A stretch of 64,000 nt of DNA from Rickettsia endosymbiont of Cantharis rufa. Its GTDB lineage: Bacteria > Pseudomonadota > Alphaproteobacteria > Rickettsiales > Rickettsiaceae. Every line of letters starts with the position of its first letter. Position 1 is the stretch's first letter. Below, one piece after another: positions 1 through 11,589 of the stretch. Both the position numbers and the translations under genes were made by a program. The notes under the pieces are model-generated. The model was not told the DNA's origin, made no database searches, and saw nothing but the letters and a program-made list of their open reading frames with translations. The stretch spans positions 496,001-560,000 of the forward strand of contig NZ_OZ032150.1 in the NCBI RefSeq assembly GCF_964026445.1, given 5' to 3'.

Positions 1-1
1 A

Positions 2-175
2 GCGCTTAAAAATTGCTTTGAAGGTACCACGGGCGAAACTTTGAATATTATAGATGATTTATTATTAAATAAAGATGAGTTTCATGCACATACTGCAGAC
101 ACTCTATATACTTCAAGTCTAGATACTTTAAACAAAACTTTAATCTCGCTTCTTGGAATATATTTCTCTGAATAA
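2..175 (+). CDS. C-terminal fragment of an unrecognised protein cut by the window edge
   Basis: An open frame runs from the left edge to a TAA at 173-175, giving 57 residues that end in LISLLGIYFSE. The start lies outside the window. It is acidic and helical-looking with no motif I recognise. It may be another piece of the decayed locus that follows, but it lies in a different frame and is separated by about 170 non-coding bases. Confidence 0.4.
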   Translation, partial: ALKNCFEGTTGETLNIIDDLLLNKDEFHAHTADTLYTSSLDTLNKTLISLLGIYFSE

Positions 176-300
176 TTTAATACTAATTCTACTATAATGC
201 GAATAGCGGTTTCTGCTTTTTGCACGAATTAATTATATATGTTATTTTGAAATCGGAGTGAAGAATCGCTTCAAACCCCGATTCTTGCAACTTTTAAATC

Positions 301-330
301 AATAGCAAATTACTCATGTAATTTGCTATT
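301..330. other. Perfect 12-bp hairpin in the leader of the decayed gene
   Basis: AATAGCAAATTA and its exact reverse complement flank a six-base loop (CTCATG). A weaker hairpin (GAATCG/CGATTC) lies just upstream at about 269-296. No T-run follows, so it is not a classic intrinsic terminator. It sits 15 bases before the ATG at 346 and could influence translation or 3' end formation of the upstream gene. Confidence 0.45.
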
Positions 331-345
331 GGAGATGTATAAATA

Positions 346-2165
346 ATGACACTAAAACGCGAAAATTTTGATAGCTCCTCTGATGAAGAGACAAAAGAAA
401 ATTATATTTTACCAAAATATCTCGATTTTTTATTAAAAAATATACCAAACATTAATTATATAAATGATTCTGAAGATCTAAAACTTGGACTTGCCTTAAT
501 ATTACATAATTTAGCTGATGGATTTTCTAAATATTCTATTATTAGAAATATTTATAAAAAAATAACATCTGAAATATTAGTTGTAGATAATGATTATTAC
601 GCAGAATATTTTAATATTATTAAAACTGCTTTTAATAAACATTTTAATAAATTATTTAAAGATGATAACAAAGAAAATATAAGTGATTAGGATTATCTAC
701 AGCTACTGTATTCTGTATTTAGTCCGAATCACTTTCTTCCTAAGATATTTACTTTAAATAAGAATATTACCGCGAATTATGCTAAAAAAATATTATTACA
801 AGAATTACAAAACAGTAATATCAACTTAAAAAACATAAGTAAGAATCCATTAAATTTTACAATAGATAATTCTCAAGAACTTTTAGCTTTTGCTGAAATG
901 ATTGACAGGAATAATAAAAATCAGCTAAAGCATCGGATTTTAGAAGGAACAAATGGTGCTTTATCTACTATATGTAAGATATCAAATACTAGAGAAGAAA
1001 CTTTTACAATTAATCATCTAGTACATTATAAAACCGGTAATATACAAACCGATGTGCCGGACTTAGGAAAATATGATGAAATTTTATCTAAGTTTGAGAA
1101 AGAAGCTGAATATAAACATGCTATTATAAAGCGTATATTCGAAGTTATACATGCTAAAGAATCAACACGAAATATAGAAGAATTATCTCGGAAGCTCAAT
1201 TATTTTGCTGAAAAGTTAACGCATTTACTGTTTACAGTCGAGATGCATAGAAATAATGCGACCTTATTTACAGATCCGATGTTTTTAGAGCTTATTGACA
1301 AAGATGGGATATTTCTATCTGATAAAGAACTTTTTCCTATGTCTATAGAGCATGCCGTTGCTTAAACAAGGGGTATAATTAAAAACTATAAATCTGTATT
1401 ACCAAATTCTCATTCTATTGATTATGACATTACAAATGTACAAAACGGCAATCTATTACTTATCAAAGAAGGTAATATTTTAATAAAATGGCTTAGCGAA
1501 AAATTAAATAATTTTAAATTTGAAAATATAGCGCAAAGCTTAAGCGTTAGAGCTGCAATACAGTTTAATAAGGGTAAAAACATAGATAATATAAGCCTTA
1601 ATGATATCAAATATTTCTTAGAACAAGTTAATAAATTAGAACATTGCCCTACGAATTTGTTAAATTCATTAGACCAAAATTTAACTATTTTAATTCTTGA
1701 AGTAAACAATAAAGGAGAACGCAATTTAAAGCTTACAAAAACTAAACTGCTTGAAAAAAAGGATTCCTCGAGAGATTTAAAGGATTTAATCGAGATAACC
1801 TATTTGGAATTTACTGAGAGCTTAAAAAATATGGAAGGGTTTTTGGCTCAAAAACGAGCGTCTCTTAAGAAAGAGATAAAAAAATCCTACCTGAAATTTT
1901 GCAAATTTTATGCGCTAAAGTAAAAGAATGGTATGACATGGATGCTCTCGAATATACCAAGGATGTATTACAAGATGTTACTTTAAAATTTAATCAAACT
2001 ATTACTCCTAGAAAGAGATCGAAACTTTCCTTTTCTAAAGGAAAAAATATAGATGGTGAAAATGATTATGATAGTAATCAAACTTTGGAAACTACAGCTA
2101 TAAACGATAGTATGAAAGAATATTCTAAACTAATGGGAGAAGATGCTAATATTACATACGATTAA
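346..2165 (+). pseudogene. Decayed Rickettsia-specific ORF of about 606 codons, function unknown
   Basis: One reading frame can be followed for 1.8 kb. It starts at ATG 346, is broken by an in-frame TAG at 688-690 and TAA at 1363-1365, and shifts frame once near 1880-1900, after which it continues to TAA 2163-2165. The same phase is kept across both nonsense codons, so these are point lesions in one ancestral gene. The product would be about 600 residues, hydrophilic, rich in K, N, E and L, with no signal peptide or membrane segment. No domain is recognised. Two internal stretches begin with ATG and could pass for small genes, but the shared phase argues for one ruined gene. Confidence 0.7.
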
Positions 2166-2169
2166 AAAT

Positions 2170-2594
2170 AGTATTAATATTATAGTCTTTTTTAGGTCCA
2201 AAGATTTTATAATTTAAGCAAAATGAATCACGGTTTATAAATATATAGGTAGCGTTATATTCGTCTTTGTCGCATAAATGGCTACCTATAGATCTTGAAT
2301 CATCTATAAAATCTAAGCGATAAAATAAATTATTTTCTGCTTCGGCAAAATATTTTACAATATTATTTTTTTTCTAAAATATATCTATATTCTTTATTAG
2401 CGGGGATTTGATGATCGTAGTTGTTATAATGAATTTTCAACCTCTCTTTGTATATTAATTCATTTAAACTTTCAGGCAGGAAGTATGCTACCCCCCTCAA
2501 CGTAACCGTGATTACCTATAATTCTTTTAACCCGGTATTTTCCGGATAATTTTAAAAAGATTTCTTGGATTGAATTAGGTTTTTTGGCATTGAT
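2170..2594 (-). pseudogene. Heavily decayed minus-strand coding remnant
   Basis: Minus-strand translation gives protein-like pieces in different frames, such as KYRVKRIIGNHGYVEGG near 2490-2560, LPESLNELIYKERLKIHYNN near 2400-2480, and AEAENNLFYRLDFIDDSRSI near 2280-2350. Each is cut short by stops or frame changes. This suggests an old pseudogene of unknown family rather than empty spacer. Confidence 0.35.
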
Positions 2595-2639
2595 GTCATC
2601 CCCGTGTGGCACTGTTGTGTGGTTTCCAGTTGTGCTTGT

Positions 2640-2730
2640 AGCGGAATCCAGTTTAAAATACTAAATTTTAGTATTTTAAGTTGTTTTTCCTGGATACCGT
2701 GGTCAAGCCACGGTATGACACCGAGTGCTT
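2640..2730. repeat. Rickettsia palindromic element, GTGGTCAAGCCAC type
   Basis: It contains GCGGAATCCAGTTTAAAATAC and then GATACCGTGGTCAAGCCACGG, the same blocks seen near 12.95, 28.9 and 44.4 kb. The inner GTGGTCAAGCCAC is an inverted repeat. It lies between the decayed locus and the 3' end of dnaA. Confidence 0.7.
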
Positions 2731-2774
2731 TTTTATATTCACGCAACAACACCAGATTGACCACGGTACTTTAT

Positions 2775-4166
2775 TCAGTTCTGTAATATTTTCATCAGTA
2801 AGTTAATCTCTTCACGAAGTTCTATATCGCTCTCCAGTAATTCTTCTATTTTCTTAATAGCATGCATAACTGTTGTGTGATCTTTCTTACCGAATTTTTT
2901 GCCGATATCAGCTAAACTTTTCGGTGTCAATGCTTTGCTAAGATACATGGCTATTTGACGTGGCCTTGCAACTTCTCGTGACCTCCGAGTAGAAGACATA
3001 TCGGATAATTTAATATTGTAACGATTTGCTACTTTTTTCTGAATATCTTCGACGATAATTATTCTTTCATTAGAACGCAGTAAATCCCGCAAGATATTTT
3101 GTGTATTTTCTAGTGTTATTTCTTTTAGAGTAAAATTAGAATGAGCAATTACTTTATTCAAAGCTCCTTCAAGTTCTCTAACGTTTGAAACGATTTTAGA
3201 TGCTAAAAAATCAATTACGTCTTTTGGTATCTTAACATTCATTTGTTCAATTTTAGATTCTAGAATACCGAGTCGTAGTTCATAAGTAGTACTATGAACG
3301 TCGGCAACTAAGCCCCATCCAAGACGAGATTTAATTCGGTCCTCAATATTATCTAAATCTGAAGGAGATCTATCGCAAGAAATAACCATTTGACGGTTAT
3401 TATCAATCAGCGTATTAAAGGTATGAAAAAATTCCTCCTGCGTACTATCTTTACCGCAAATAAACTGAATATCATCGATCATTAATACATCAACCGAGCG
3501 GAATTTTTCTTTAAATGACATCACATCTTTATTACGTAATGCTTTAACGAATTGATACATAAACTTCTCAGCCGACATATATATTACTTTACGACTCGGA
3601 TTATTTTGTTTGATATACCAACCGATTGCGTGCATTAAATGTGTTTTCCCAAGTCCTACACCGCCATATAGAAAAAGCGGATTAGATTCAGAAACGGCAC
3701 CGGATGATTCTGCAACTGCTCTTGCAGCAGCATAAGCCAGCTCATTAGGGGCTCCAACCACAAAATTATCGAAAGTAAAACGCACGTCAAGAGTTGAAAA
3801 GATATTTTCCGAGTTAAGCTCGCTGCTGCCGATATCGGCAAAAGTCTTAGTAGGTAGCTCTATAATCGTTTGAGCTGTTCCAGGTAACTCTTTAGTAATT
3901 ATTTCAACCGATTTAATGGTATTGTTATAATGTTGAAATAGTTGCAATATGACCACGGAGTATTTTGATTTTATCCAATCTCTAACAAAATTAGTAGGTG
4001 CACAAAGAATAACGGTATTTAAGGAAGATTCTATAAAATTGACTTTACTGAACCAACTATTATATAGGGTTTCGCCGTAATGATTGTAAAGATCCTGAGC
4101 CACATGACCCCAGACATTTACATAATTATCACCTTGATCTGTTAAAATTATCTGATTAGTATTCAC
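2775..4166 (-). CDS. dnaA: Chromosomal replication initiator protein DnaA
   Basis: AAA+ ATPase of 463 residues that binds DnaA boxes and melts the origin. Domain I is near residues 15-85, the Walker A GGVGLGKT at 168-175, Walker B VLMIDD at 227-232, and the helix-turn-helix DNA-binding domain IV at the C-terminus with the signature DHTTVMHA at 429-436. Length is normal for the family. The gene starts one base after the stop of the upstream rhodanese gene, so the two are probably co-transcribed. I saw no obvious origin beside it, in keeping with rickettsiae where dnaA and the origin are not adjacent (general knowledge, not tested here). Confidence 0.97.
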   Translation of the reverse strand: MNTNQIILTDQGDNYVNVWGHVAQDLYNHYGETLYNSWFSKVNFIESSLNTVILCAPTNFVRDWIKSKYSVVILQLFQHYNNTIKSVEIITKELPGTAQTIIELPTKTFADIGSSELNSENIFSTLDVRFTFDNFVVGAPNELAYAAARAVAESSGAVSESNPLFLYGGVGLGKTHLMHAIGWYIKQNNPSRKVIYMSAEKFMYQFVKALRNKDVMSFKEKFRSVDVLMIDDIQFICGKDSTQEEFFHTFNTLIDNNRQMVISCDRSPSDLDNIEDRIKSRLGWGLVADVHSTTYELRLGILESKIEQMNVKIPKDVIDFLASKIVSNVRELEGALNKVIAHSNFTLKEITLENTQNILRDLLRSNERIIIVEDIQKKVANRYNIKLSDMSSTRRSREVARPRQIAMYLSKALTPKSLADIGKKFGKKDHTTVMHAIKKIEELLESDIELREEINLLMKILQN

Positions 4167-4703
4167 TTAAAACTGCCACGGTAAGTTATTTTGTTTCCAA
4201 CCCTTATTTTGATTATTTCCTTCAAAACCATCACTAATATTATAACAATTTTTATAGCCCATATTAGCTACAAAATTTGCCGCAATAAATGACCTATATC
4301 CTGAACGACATAGAAAAAATATTATTAGACTTTTTGCATAACTTCCTTCTAAGGGTAATTTGTATGTCAATCCTAACCCCTCATCCTCACATGCTTTTGT
4401 GTATGCTGCGGTGCTAGGTGAAGTGTTTTCTTCAAATTTATCCTTATTAGCGGACGTTTGTAAGGAGTCTATCGCATAGATTTTATCGCTAATGCTAGAT
4501 AAAAAATTATCTTCAAAATTTCTATTTATTTCCATAAAAGGTGATAGTTGCCAGCTTAGAAAAATCACTTTATCTTTATTTTTTAGGCAAGGTATGCCCA
4601 CCTGCTGCCATTCTTCTTTCGTTCTAACATCCACAAGAAAAGCATTATCGTTTGAAGCCACGATATCATAAGCTTTTGTAGAACAGATATTTTGAACTAA
4701 CAT
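4167..4703 (-). CDS. Rhodanese-like domain protein carrying an in-frame RPE insertion
   Basis: 178 residues. The N-terminus (AYDIVASNDNAFLVDVRTKEEW) and C-terminus (FLCRSGYRSFIAANFVANMGY) are the two halves of a rhodanese fold; the cysteine of LCRSGYRS is in the catalytic-loop position. Between them, residues of about 88-120 are encoded by an RPE (see the repeat at 4338-4443). The frame stays open through the element, so the protein is predicted to carry a roughly 35-residue foreign loop just before the active-site strand. The gene directly precedes dnaA. The substrate is unknown; sulfur transfer is inferred from family membership. Confidence 0.85.
   Translation of the reverse strand: MLVQNICSTKAYDIVASNDNAFLVDVRTKEEWQQVGIPCLKNKDKVIFLSWQLSPFMEINRNFEDNFLSSISDKIYAIDSLQTSANKDKFEENTSPSTAAYTKACEDEGLGLTYKLPLEGSYAKSLIIFFLCRSGYRSFIAANFVANMGYKNCYNISDGFEGNNQNKGWKQNNLPWQF
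4338..4443 (-). repeat. RPE inserted in frame in the rhodanese gene
   Basis: It encodes a peptide of the form TSPSTAAYTKACEDEG followed by LTYKLPLEGSYA. The same peptide pattern (TSPxTAAYT, CED, KLPLExSYA) occurs at the N-terminus of MurJ in this window. This is the known behaviour of the coding-compatible RPE family of Rickettsia. Confidence 0.85.
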
Positions 4704-4871
4704 ATTTTTTGTACGCTTTGATAGCTTTTATTGATAATAAAATTAATAGAATTTTATCCATGTAGAATGGATTTATTAGAGTGCTTAATTATTTAAGCAT
4801 TTTTAAAATGATCTTGGTATCTGATAATTTTAATAATATTATTATAAAAAATTTTTGCAAGGTTTTATAAC

Positions 4872-5135
4872 ATGAATAAATTAAATAAAAACTCTTTACA
4901 AAAAAAACTTCTTTATCGTAGTAAAAATCGCGGCTGTAAAGAAATGGACTATATACTTAGTAGCTTTGCCGAAAAGTACTTATTCTTGATGGATAAAAAA
5001 AAACTTGAAAGCTATACTTTAATACTTGATCAAAATGATAATGATCTTTATACTTGGATTACTAAAAAATCTTCTATTCCTTCTAATCTAGATACCGAAA
5101 TAATAAATAAATTAAGCGAAATAGCAAAAATATAA
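4872..5135 (+). CDS. sdhE: FAD assembly factor SdhE (YgfY/Sdh5 family)
   Basis: 87 residues. It contains [14 protein letters not shown] near residues 17-30, matching the RGxxE flavinylation motif and its surroundings. SdhE promotes covalent FAD attachment to the flavoprotein subunit of succinate dehydrogenase. It lies 11 bases upstream of mfd, the usual neighbourhood in alphaproteobacteria, where recG, sdhE and mfd often cluster; here recG is elsewhere and broken. The second motif cysteine position is unremarkable. Confidence 0.85.
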   Translation: MNKLNKNSLQKKLLYRSKNRGCKEMDYILSSFAEKYLFLMDKKKLESYTLILDQNDNDLYTWITKKSSIPSNLDTEIINKLSEIAKI

Positions 5136-5146
5136 ACCCCTATAGA

Positions 5147-8100
5147 ATGTTACAACAAAAATTTCCGGCAACTGCCAAATCTTTCTTTGCAATCGATAAT
5201 TTTACTAAGAACCCTAAGCAAGATTTTATCGTAGTTACAAATAATGAAGAGGAGGCGTTGCAATTATACAAGCAAGCATTATTTTTTTCTTCCAATGAAA
5301 ATATTTATTATTTTCCTAACTACGATACTATACCCTACGATCATGCGTCTCCAAGTCCTAATATTTTATCTAGACGTGCAGAAATATTAACTAAGCTAGC
5401 AACAAATAGTAACGGTAAAGTACTTATCACTCATGCAGCAAGCTTATTAAACAAATTACCCCCAAAAGATTTTTTTTCTAAATATTTTTTGAAATTATCT
5501 CCTAAAATAAAATTTACTACGGATGAGCTTGCTATGTTTCTAGTAGAAAATAGTTTTACGAGAAATGCGAGTAGCATCGATGTCGGGGAGTTTGCAGTTA
5601 GAGGCGAAATTATTGATATAATACTGCCCGGTCCTAAAGCTTATAGAGTTAATTTTAGCTGGGATTATATTGAATCGATCAAAGAATTTGATATTGATAC
5701 GCAAATTTCTACTAAATCCTGCCTAGAACTTGTTATTAGTCCTGCAAACGAGATAGTTTTAAACACTGAAACTATAATTAATTTTAAGAATAATTACTTA
5801 CGAAGTTTTGGAGTTAATCATACTGATAATCCTTTATATGAGGCGGTAATATCGGGAAGAAAATTTTCGGGATATGAACAATTACTCCCGTTATTTTATG
5901 ATTCCTGCTCTAACTTAGTAGATTACCTAAACGATCCTATTTTTATATTCGATAATCTGTCAAAACAAGCCATTTTAGAGTTTGAGCATAGTTATAATGA
6001 TTTTTATTCGGCAAGATCAGAGGCGAATAAACTTAAATTTAATAGTTTCTATCCTACTTTGACGCCAACTAGCTTATATTTTACTGCTTCCGAAATAATA
6101 GGATTACTCGAACAAAAAAATAATATATTAATTAGTTATGAAAATTCCGAGCAAGCTAGCTTAATTGAAAATATTAGCTCTACAAGTTTTATAGAAAAGA
6201 AAATGGTTTTTGATAAATTATTTGAAGTCATCAGAGCTAATTCTCGTAAAAAAATTATTATAGGCTCAAGCGTTTTAAGTAGCTTTGAGCGAATTAAAAG
6301 CATAATTACAAATTACGAATATACTTATAATGAGATAGAATACTTAAGAGAAGCCAAAATAAACGTAATAAATATTGCATTACTACCTTTAAACCAAAGC
6401 TTTATTACTTGCGAATATTTATTTATTACCGCTAGCGAATTATTAGAAGAAAAATCTAGCTCTACAAACACTAACAAAAAACTTAAAAACATTTTACTAG
6501 AGCTTGATAATTTAGCAGAAGGCGAGTTTGTTGTTCATAAAGATCATGGAATAGGGCAGTTTTTAAAGCTAGAAGCTTTAGAAATCAAAGGCAAACTGCA
6601 TGATTTTTTAAAGATCTTATATGCCGGTAATGATAAATTATATACACCGGTTGAAAATATAGAGGTAATAAAGAAATACGGCAATGATAATGCGGAGCTT
6701 GATAAACTTGGTAGCGTCTCATGGCAAAGAAGTAAAGCAAAACTTAAAAACCGTATAAAAGAGATAGCACTGCATTTAATACAAATAGCAGCTAAAAGAA
6801 AACTTAATACCAGTGCTTCCGTTGAATTTGACCTTGAAGAATATGATAAATTTTGTACTAATTTTCCTTTTAGCGAAACAGAAGACCAATTAACCGCTAT
6901 AAACGATATTAGAGAAGATCTAAGAAGCGGTATGTTAATGGATAGGTTAATATGCGGTGATGTCGGGTTTGGTAAAACAGAAGTAGCAATGCGTGCCGTT
7001 TTTATGGTAGCAAAATCTTTAAATGAACATTTACCTCAAGTAGCCGTAGTTGTACCGACAACTATTTTATGTAGTCAGCATTTTTTAAGGTTCATAGAAA
7101 GGTTCAAGGGTTTTGGTTTAAATATCAAACAATTATCTAGCATTATTAGCTCTAAAGAAGCGAAAATTGTAAGATCAGAGCTTGAAAGCGGTAAAATAAA
7201 TATAATAATAGGTACTCATTCCTTATTACATAAAAATACAAAATTCTTTAATCTGAAATTATTAATAATCGATGAAGAACAGCATTTCGGTGTCAGTCAA
7301 AAAGAATTTTTAAAACAGTTAAAATCTTCCACTCACGTACTTGCAATGTCGGCAACACCGATTCCTAGAACGCTACAAATGTCAATGACAGGTTTAAAAG
7401 AATTAAGCATTATTGCAACACCGCCTCTAAACAGGCTAGAGGTGCGTACGGCAGTTATGCCGTTTGATCCGGTTATTATCCGAGATTCATTATTACGTGA
7501 ACATTTTAGAGGGGGAAGAAGTTTTTATGTAGTTCCTCGAATTAAAGATATTGAAAGTATAGAGAAACAACTTAAACAAATTGTACCGGAATTAAGCTAT
7601 AAAATAGCTCATGGAAAAATGACTCCTAATAAAATTGATGAGGTCATGAGCGAGTTTTATGCCGGCAAATTCGATATACTAGTCTCAACTACTATTATAG
7701 AGTCAGGAATTGACATAGCTGAGGCAAATACCATGATCATACATAAAGCAGATATGCTGGGTCTTGGTCAGCTTTACCAATTGCGTGGTCGGATAGGTCG
7801 GGCTAAAATGCGAGGCTATGCTTATTTAACAGTAGAAAGTCATAAAAAAATGACCTCGCACTCCTTAAGACGCTTAAAGATAATACAAAATAGCTGTGCT
7901 TTAGGTTCAGGTTTTACTATTGCAAGTCATGATGCGGATTTACGAGGTTTCGGTAATTTAATCGGTGAAGAGCAATCTGGGCAAATTAAAGAAGTAGGCA
8001 CTGAACTATATCAAGAAATGTTGGAAGAACAAATAGCTCTTTTTAAAGATGAACCGGTTGTTTCAGAACAACAATTTATCCCAACTATTAATTTAGGATT

Positions 8101-8509
8101 ATCCGTCTTTATCCCTGATAACTATGTATCTGATTCAGCTCTTAAACTCGGATTATATAGAAGAATAGGTAATTTAAGTAATGAGATAGAAGTAGAGAAA
8201 TTTAAAGATGAGATGATTGATAGATTTGGATCACTACCGATTGAATTCAATAATTTACTTAATATTGTAAAAATAAAACTATTATGCTCTAAGTTAAATA
8301 TTGAGAATTTAGATTCAGGAGATAACGGGTTTGTGATTAAATTTTATAAAAACGCCGATATGACTGATAAAATTTTAAAATTCGTGAGTAGCTACTCTAA
8401 TCAGGCAAAAATCAAACCGGATAATAAATTGATATTTATCAAAAAATTAGTAGATAAAAATATAATTATCGAGGCAAATCAGTTACTTTGGAATTTGTCG
8501 GAGGTGTAG
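5147..8509 (+). CDS. mfd: Transcription-repair coupling factor Mfd
   Basis: 1120 residues. It removes RNA polymerase stalled at DNA damage and recruits UvrA. The N-terminal UvrB-homology region spans about residues 1-330. An RNA polymerase-binding CarD-like domain follows ([20 protein letters not shown], about 460-530). The superfamily 2 translocase has Walker A GDVGFGKT at 604-611, motif II DEEQ at about 709-712, [10 protein letters not shown] and QLRGRIGRA. The C-terminal UvrA-occluding domain is present. Full length with no visible lesions. It starts 11 bases after sdhE, so co-transcription is likely. Confidence 0.97.
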   Translation: MLQQKFPATAKSFFAIDNFTKNPKQDFIVVTNNEEEALQLYKQALFFSSNENIYYFPNYDTIPYDHASPSPNILSRRAEILTKLATNSNGKVLITHAASLLNKLPPKDFFSKYFLKLSPKIKFTTDELAMFLVENSFTRNASSIDVGEFAVRGEIIDIILPGPKAYRVNFSWDYIESIKEFDIDTQISTKSCLELVISPANEIVLNTETIINFKNNYLRSFGVNHTDNPLYEAVISGRKFSGYEQLLPLFYDSCSNLVDYLNDPIFIFDNLSKQAILEFEHSYNDFYSARSEANKLKFNSFYPTLTPTSLYFTASEIIGLLEQKNNILISYENSEQASLIENISSTSFIEKKMVFDKLFEVIRANSRKKIIIGSSVLSSFERIKSIITNYEYTYNEIEYLREAKINVINIALLPLNQSFITCEYLFITASELLEEKSSSTNTNKKLKNILLELDNLAEGEFVVHKDHGIGQFLKLEALEIKGKLHDFLKILYAGNDKLYTPVENIEVIKKYGNDNAELDKLGSVSWQRSKAKLKNRIKEIALHLIQIAAKRKLNTSASVEFDLEEYDKFCTNFPFSETEDQLTAINDIREDLRSGMLMDRLICGDVGFGKTEVAMRAVFMVAKSLNEHLPQVAVVVPTTILCSQHFLRFIERFKGFGLNIKQLSSIISSKEAKIVRSELESGKINIIIGTHSLLHKNTKFFNLKLLIIDEEQHFGVSQKEFLKQLKSSTHVLAMSATPIPRTLQMSMTGLKELSIIATPPLNRLEVRTAVMPFDPVIIRDSLLREHFRGGRSFYVVPRIKDIESIEKQLKQIVPELSYKIAHGKMTPNKIDEVMSEFYAGKFDILVSTTIIESGIDIAEANTMIIHKADMLGLGQLYQLRGRIGRAKMRGYAYLTVESHKKMTSHSLRRLKIIQNSCALGSGFTIASHDADLRGFGNLIGEEQSGQIKEVGTELYQEMLEEQIALFKDEPVVSEQQFIPTINLGLSVFIPDNYVSDSALKLGLYRRIGNLSNEIEVEKFKDEMIDRFGSLPIEFNNLLNIVKIKLLCSKLNIENLDSGDNGFVIKFYKNADMTDKILKFVSSYSNQAKIKPDNKLIFIKKLVDKNIIIEANQLLWNLSEV

Positions 8510-8540
8510 GTATAATTATGCTACTTCCTACACTCTCCCA

Positions 8541-8655
8541 TGTCATTCCCGCGCAAGCGGGAATCCAACACAAAGCGAGATAAATCGAGCTCTTAATTTC
8601 AAAAATTTGCTGTATTTATACTTTTTTCTGGATTCCCGCTTCCGCGGGAATGACA
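8541..8655. repeat. RPE, CATTCCCGC...GCGGGAATG type
   Basis: The ends are TGTCATTCCCGCGCAAGCGG and GCTTCCGCGGGAATGACAT, with the AT-rich core AATTTCAAAAATTTGCTG that recurs in this family. Its right end supplies an ATG (8650) in frame with murE, which makes the gene look 14 codons too long. Confidence 0.8.
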
Positions 8656-8691
8656 TCGAGAAGTGTACAACCATGTAATAACATAATAAAC

Positions 8692-10200
8692 ATGCCCCAT
8701 AACCTAAAACAATTATTCCAACAACATAACGTAAAAGGTTTGTCGATTAATTCTAAAACCGTTAAGGATAAAGACGTCTTTTTTGCCATTAAGGGACAAA
8801 GTGTTGATGGAAACGATTTTATAAATGATGCTTTAAATCAGGCGGCAGCGTTGGTAATTACAGATAATGAAAAAAATACTACCATAGATAAAGTAATTTA
8901 TGTAGAAGATGTACAAGCAGCTTTATATGAAGCTATAGAAATCTTCTATCCTAAAAAACCAAAGAGTATGATAGCAGTAACAGGTACTAACGGTAAAAGC
9001 TCGGTAGTATCCTACATAGCTCAAACATATTCATTACTTGGGAAGAAAGCAGTATCTATAGGTACAATAGGGGTAGAAATTTTTGGTTGTGATAATCTTA
9101 TAAATGATGTACCGGAGTTGACAACACTTGATTATTTAAGCTTTAGAAAAATTGCTCATAATCTAGCTGAAGCAGGTATAGAATATTTAGCTTTTGAAGC
9201 TTCGAGTCATGGTCTTGAGCAAGCAAGACTTGGGAAAGAAAGAGTAAATATCGCATGTTTTACTAATTTCAGTCAGGATCATCTTGATTATCACCATACA
9301 AAAGAAAATTATTTATTAGCAAAATTGAAATTATTTATAAATTATTTATTACCAAATGGCATCGCAATATTAAATTCCGATATAGAAGAAATAGAATTCA
9401 TTAAAAGTTATCTACATAACCATAATATTAAATTTATCACTGTTGGGGGAAAAGGTGATTTACAAATAAGTAAAATTAATAGCTCTTTAAGAGGACAGGA
9501 CATTAATTTTACATTTAATAATAAAGAATATAATTTTAATACATCGATAATCGCTAGCTTTCAGGCTAGCAATTTATTAATTACGTTACTGAGCATACAT
9601 TATACTGGTTTTGCTTTTGAGCAAGTTATAGATGTTTTAACGAAAGTTAAACCGGTAAAAGGCAGAATGCAGCATATAGAAAATACTAATATATTTATTG
9701 ATTACGCTCATACTCCCGATGCTCTTGAAAAAGCTTTAGCGGAGCTGAAAAATATTAAATTACGTGATAGTAAGCTAAGCGTAGTTTTTGGTTGCGGTGG
9801 TAATCGTGATAAAACAAAGAGAAGTCTTATGGGGCAAATAGCTGTAAAACTTGCCGATCATGTTATAATTACCGATGATAACCCACGTCTTGAGGCCCCA
9901 AAGCTCATTAGAGCTGAAATTATAGACGGTATAGATAAAGCAAATTATATAGAGATAGCTGACAGAGAAGAAGCTATTAAATACGGTATAAATAATTTAA
10001 AACAAAACGATATTTTATTAATTGCCGGCAAAGGTCATGAAAATTACCAAATTATAGGTGATAAGAAATTACCTTTTAATGATGCTGAAGTTGTGAGGAA
10101 GTATATTAAAGGCACATTAGTGTCATATCGCGACTTGATCGGTATCCAAAAAACTTTAAAAGATGCCGCGATCAAGTCGCGGCATGACGCTGTAAACTAA
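8692..10200 (+). CDS. murE: UDP-MurNAc-tripeptide synthetase MurE
   Basis: Mur ligase of about 502 residues that adds the third stem-peptide amino acid. The ATP motif GTNGKSS is at 98-104 and the substrate-selecting motif DNPR at 396-399, which in this family indicates meso-diaminopimelate. I place the start at ATG 8692 (MPHNLKQLF); the earlier in-frame ATG at 8650 lies in an RPE. The last 25 or so residues (after KGTLVS) are encoded by a second RPE and are unlikely to be ancestral. murF starts 3 bases after the stop. Confidence 0.95.
   Translation: MPHNLKQLFQQHNVKGLSINSKTVKDKDVFFAIKGQSVDGNDFINDALNQAAALVITDNEKNTTIDKVIYVEDVQAALYEAIEIFYPKKPKSMIAVTGTNGKSSVVSYIAQTYSLLGKKAVSIGTIGVEIFGCDNLINDVPELTTLDYLSFRKIAHNLAEAGIEYLAFEASSHGLEQARLGKERVNIACFTNFSQDHLDYHHTKENYLLAKLKLFINYLLPNGIAILNSDIEEIEFIKSYLHNHNIKFITVGGKGDLQISKINSSLRGQDINFTFNNKEYNFNTSIIASFQASNLLITLLSIHYTGFAFEQVIDVLTKVKPVKGRMQHIENTNIFIDYAHTPDALEKALAELKNIKLRDSKLSVVFGCGGNRDKTKRSLMGQIAVKLADHVIITDDNPRLEAPKLIRAEIIDGIDKANYIEIADREEAIKYGINNLKQNDILLIAGKGHENYQIIGDKKLPFNDAEVVRKYIKGTLVSYRDLIGIQKTLKDAAIKSRHDAVN
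10122..10192. repeat. RPE forming the C-terminal tail of MurE
   Basis: The inverted ends TCATATCGCGACTTGATCGG and CCGCGATCAAGTCGCGGCATGAC lie within the last codons of murE. A related element is inserted in recG at 20012-20103, where the peptide is IPRLDRGIQKT. The stop codon of murE lies just after the element. Confidence 0.75.
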
Positions 10201-10203
10201 CAT

Positions 10204-11553
10204 ATGATCTGGAACTCTGAAACACTAAGTAAAGCACTAGGTATAACAATATCTAATTCTATCAATTGCAATAAGGCACAATTTAATTCTAAAGACGTTA
10301 AAAAAGGTGATTTATTCATAGCACTTAAAAGTAACGGCGACGGTCACGATTATGTCCTAGATGCAATAGATAAAGGAGCAGGTACCGTAATCGTTAGTAA
10401 GCATATAGATATAGTAGATAAAAACAAAATTATCTTAGTTGATGATTGTTTTGAAGCTCTACAAAAAATGGCTTTGTATAAACGTAATAATTCAAAAGCT
10501 AAATTTATCGCTATCACCGGTAGTGTCGGTAAAACCTCTACCAAAGAAGTACTGAAAATATTATTACAATATGATTTCCTAGTTTTTGCAAGTAGAGGCA
10601 ACTTTAATAACCGTTTGGGATTACTTATAAACCTTGCCTCGATGCCTGATGATACAGAATATGCTATTTTTGAGCTTGGCATGAACCATAAGGGCGAAAT
10701 AAGAGAGCTTACTCAAATATTAAAGCCGAATATTGCTATGATTACTAATGTTTCAGAAGCACATTTAGAATTTTTTAACTCGCTTGAAGAGATAGCAGAA
10801 GCTAAATGCGAGATTTTTGAAAATTTTAGTAAAAATGATATTGCCATTACTAATGCCGATACTAATTGCTATAACACAATATTATCGATATTAAAAAATC
10901 TATCTATTGATAACGTATATAGCTTGGGCACAACACACAATACATCAGCAGAATTAACCTTATATGAAAACCTAGGAGAGCAAGTCCATTTAAAATATAA
11001 GATAAATAATAAGCCCTTAGAGATAACTATACCGTTCATTCCTAGGCATTTCGCCGAAAATTATACCGGTATACTTTTAATTATCGATATATTAGGTAAA
11101 AATGTAGAGATAGCTGCAAATCATTTAGCAAATATTTCTCCTACTAAAGGAAGAGGGGAAATTATCAATATACAAAATTGTCGTATAATTTGTGATTACT
11201 ATAACGCAAGCCCGCAGTCAATGAAAGCCGCATTAGAATATTTAAAACAAGTGTCTGCCGATAATAAAACGGCTATAATAGGTGATATGCTAGAGCTTGG
11301 ACAAAATTCAGAAGCATTACATAAAGAGCTAGTACCTTATATACTAGCTACAGATTGTTCTAAGGTTTTTTTAGTAGGGGAAAATACTAAATATATTTAT
11401 GATTTGCTACCTTCCAAAATAGATAAAAAATACTTTAAAAATGCTGACGAATTAATTACGCATGCCACGGATTTATTTAAAAATAATGAACTTATATTAA
11501 TAAAGGGATCAAGAGGTATAAAACTCAATAAGATTGTTGATTATTATAAATAA
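10204..11553 (+). CDS. murF: UDP-MurNAc-pentapeptide synthetase MurF
   Basis: 449 residues. It adds D-Ala-D-Ala to UDP-MurNAc-tripeptide in the cytoplasm. The ATP loop [10 protein letters not shown] is near residues 104-113; [11 protein letters not shown] and the C-terminal GDMLELG are characteristic of MurF. It starts 3 bases after murE, so the two are probably translated from one message and act in consecutive steps before MraY. Confidence 0.95.
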   Translation: MIWNSETLSKALGITISNSINCNKAQFNSKDVKKGDLFIALKSNGDGHDYVLDAIDKGAGTVIVSKHIDIVDKNKIILVDDCFEALQKMALYKRNNSKAKFIAITGSVGKTSTKEVLKILLQYDFLVFASRGNFNNRLGLLINLASMPDDTEYAIFELGMNHKGEIRELTQILKPNIAMITNVSEAHLEFFNSLEEIAEAKCEIFENFSKNDIAITNADTNCYNTILSILKNLSIDNVYSLGTTHNTSAELTLYENLGEQVHLKYKINNKPLEITIPFIPRHFAENYTGILLIIDILGKNVEIAANHLANISPTKGRGEIINIQNCRIICDYYNASPQSMKAALEYLKQVSADNKTAIIGDMLELGQNSEALHKELVPYILATDCSKVFLVGENTKYIYDLLPSKIDKKYFKNADELITHATDLFKNNELILIKGSRGIKLNKIVDYYK

Positions 11554-11589
11554 ATCCACTAGGATATTCCTAATATTGTGTGGTTTGGT

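Noticed and set aside
2600-2790. Short open frames on both strands near 2.6-2.8 kb
   Set aside because: They run through an RPE and have no conserved features.
4783-4805. Terminator TGCTTAATTATTTAAGCA plus T-run
   Set aside because: It lies between divergent genes, where no transcript needs to end; the stem is short and AT-only at its inner end.
4704-4871. Replication origin next to dnaA
   Set aside because: The spacer is short, AT-rich and shows no cluster of DnaA boxes.
10350-10682. A 110-codon minus-strand frame in murF
   Set aside because: It is antisense to an intact, well-conserved gene.
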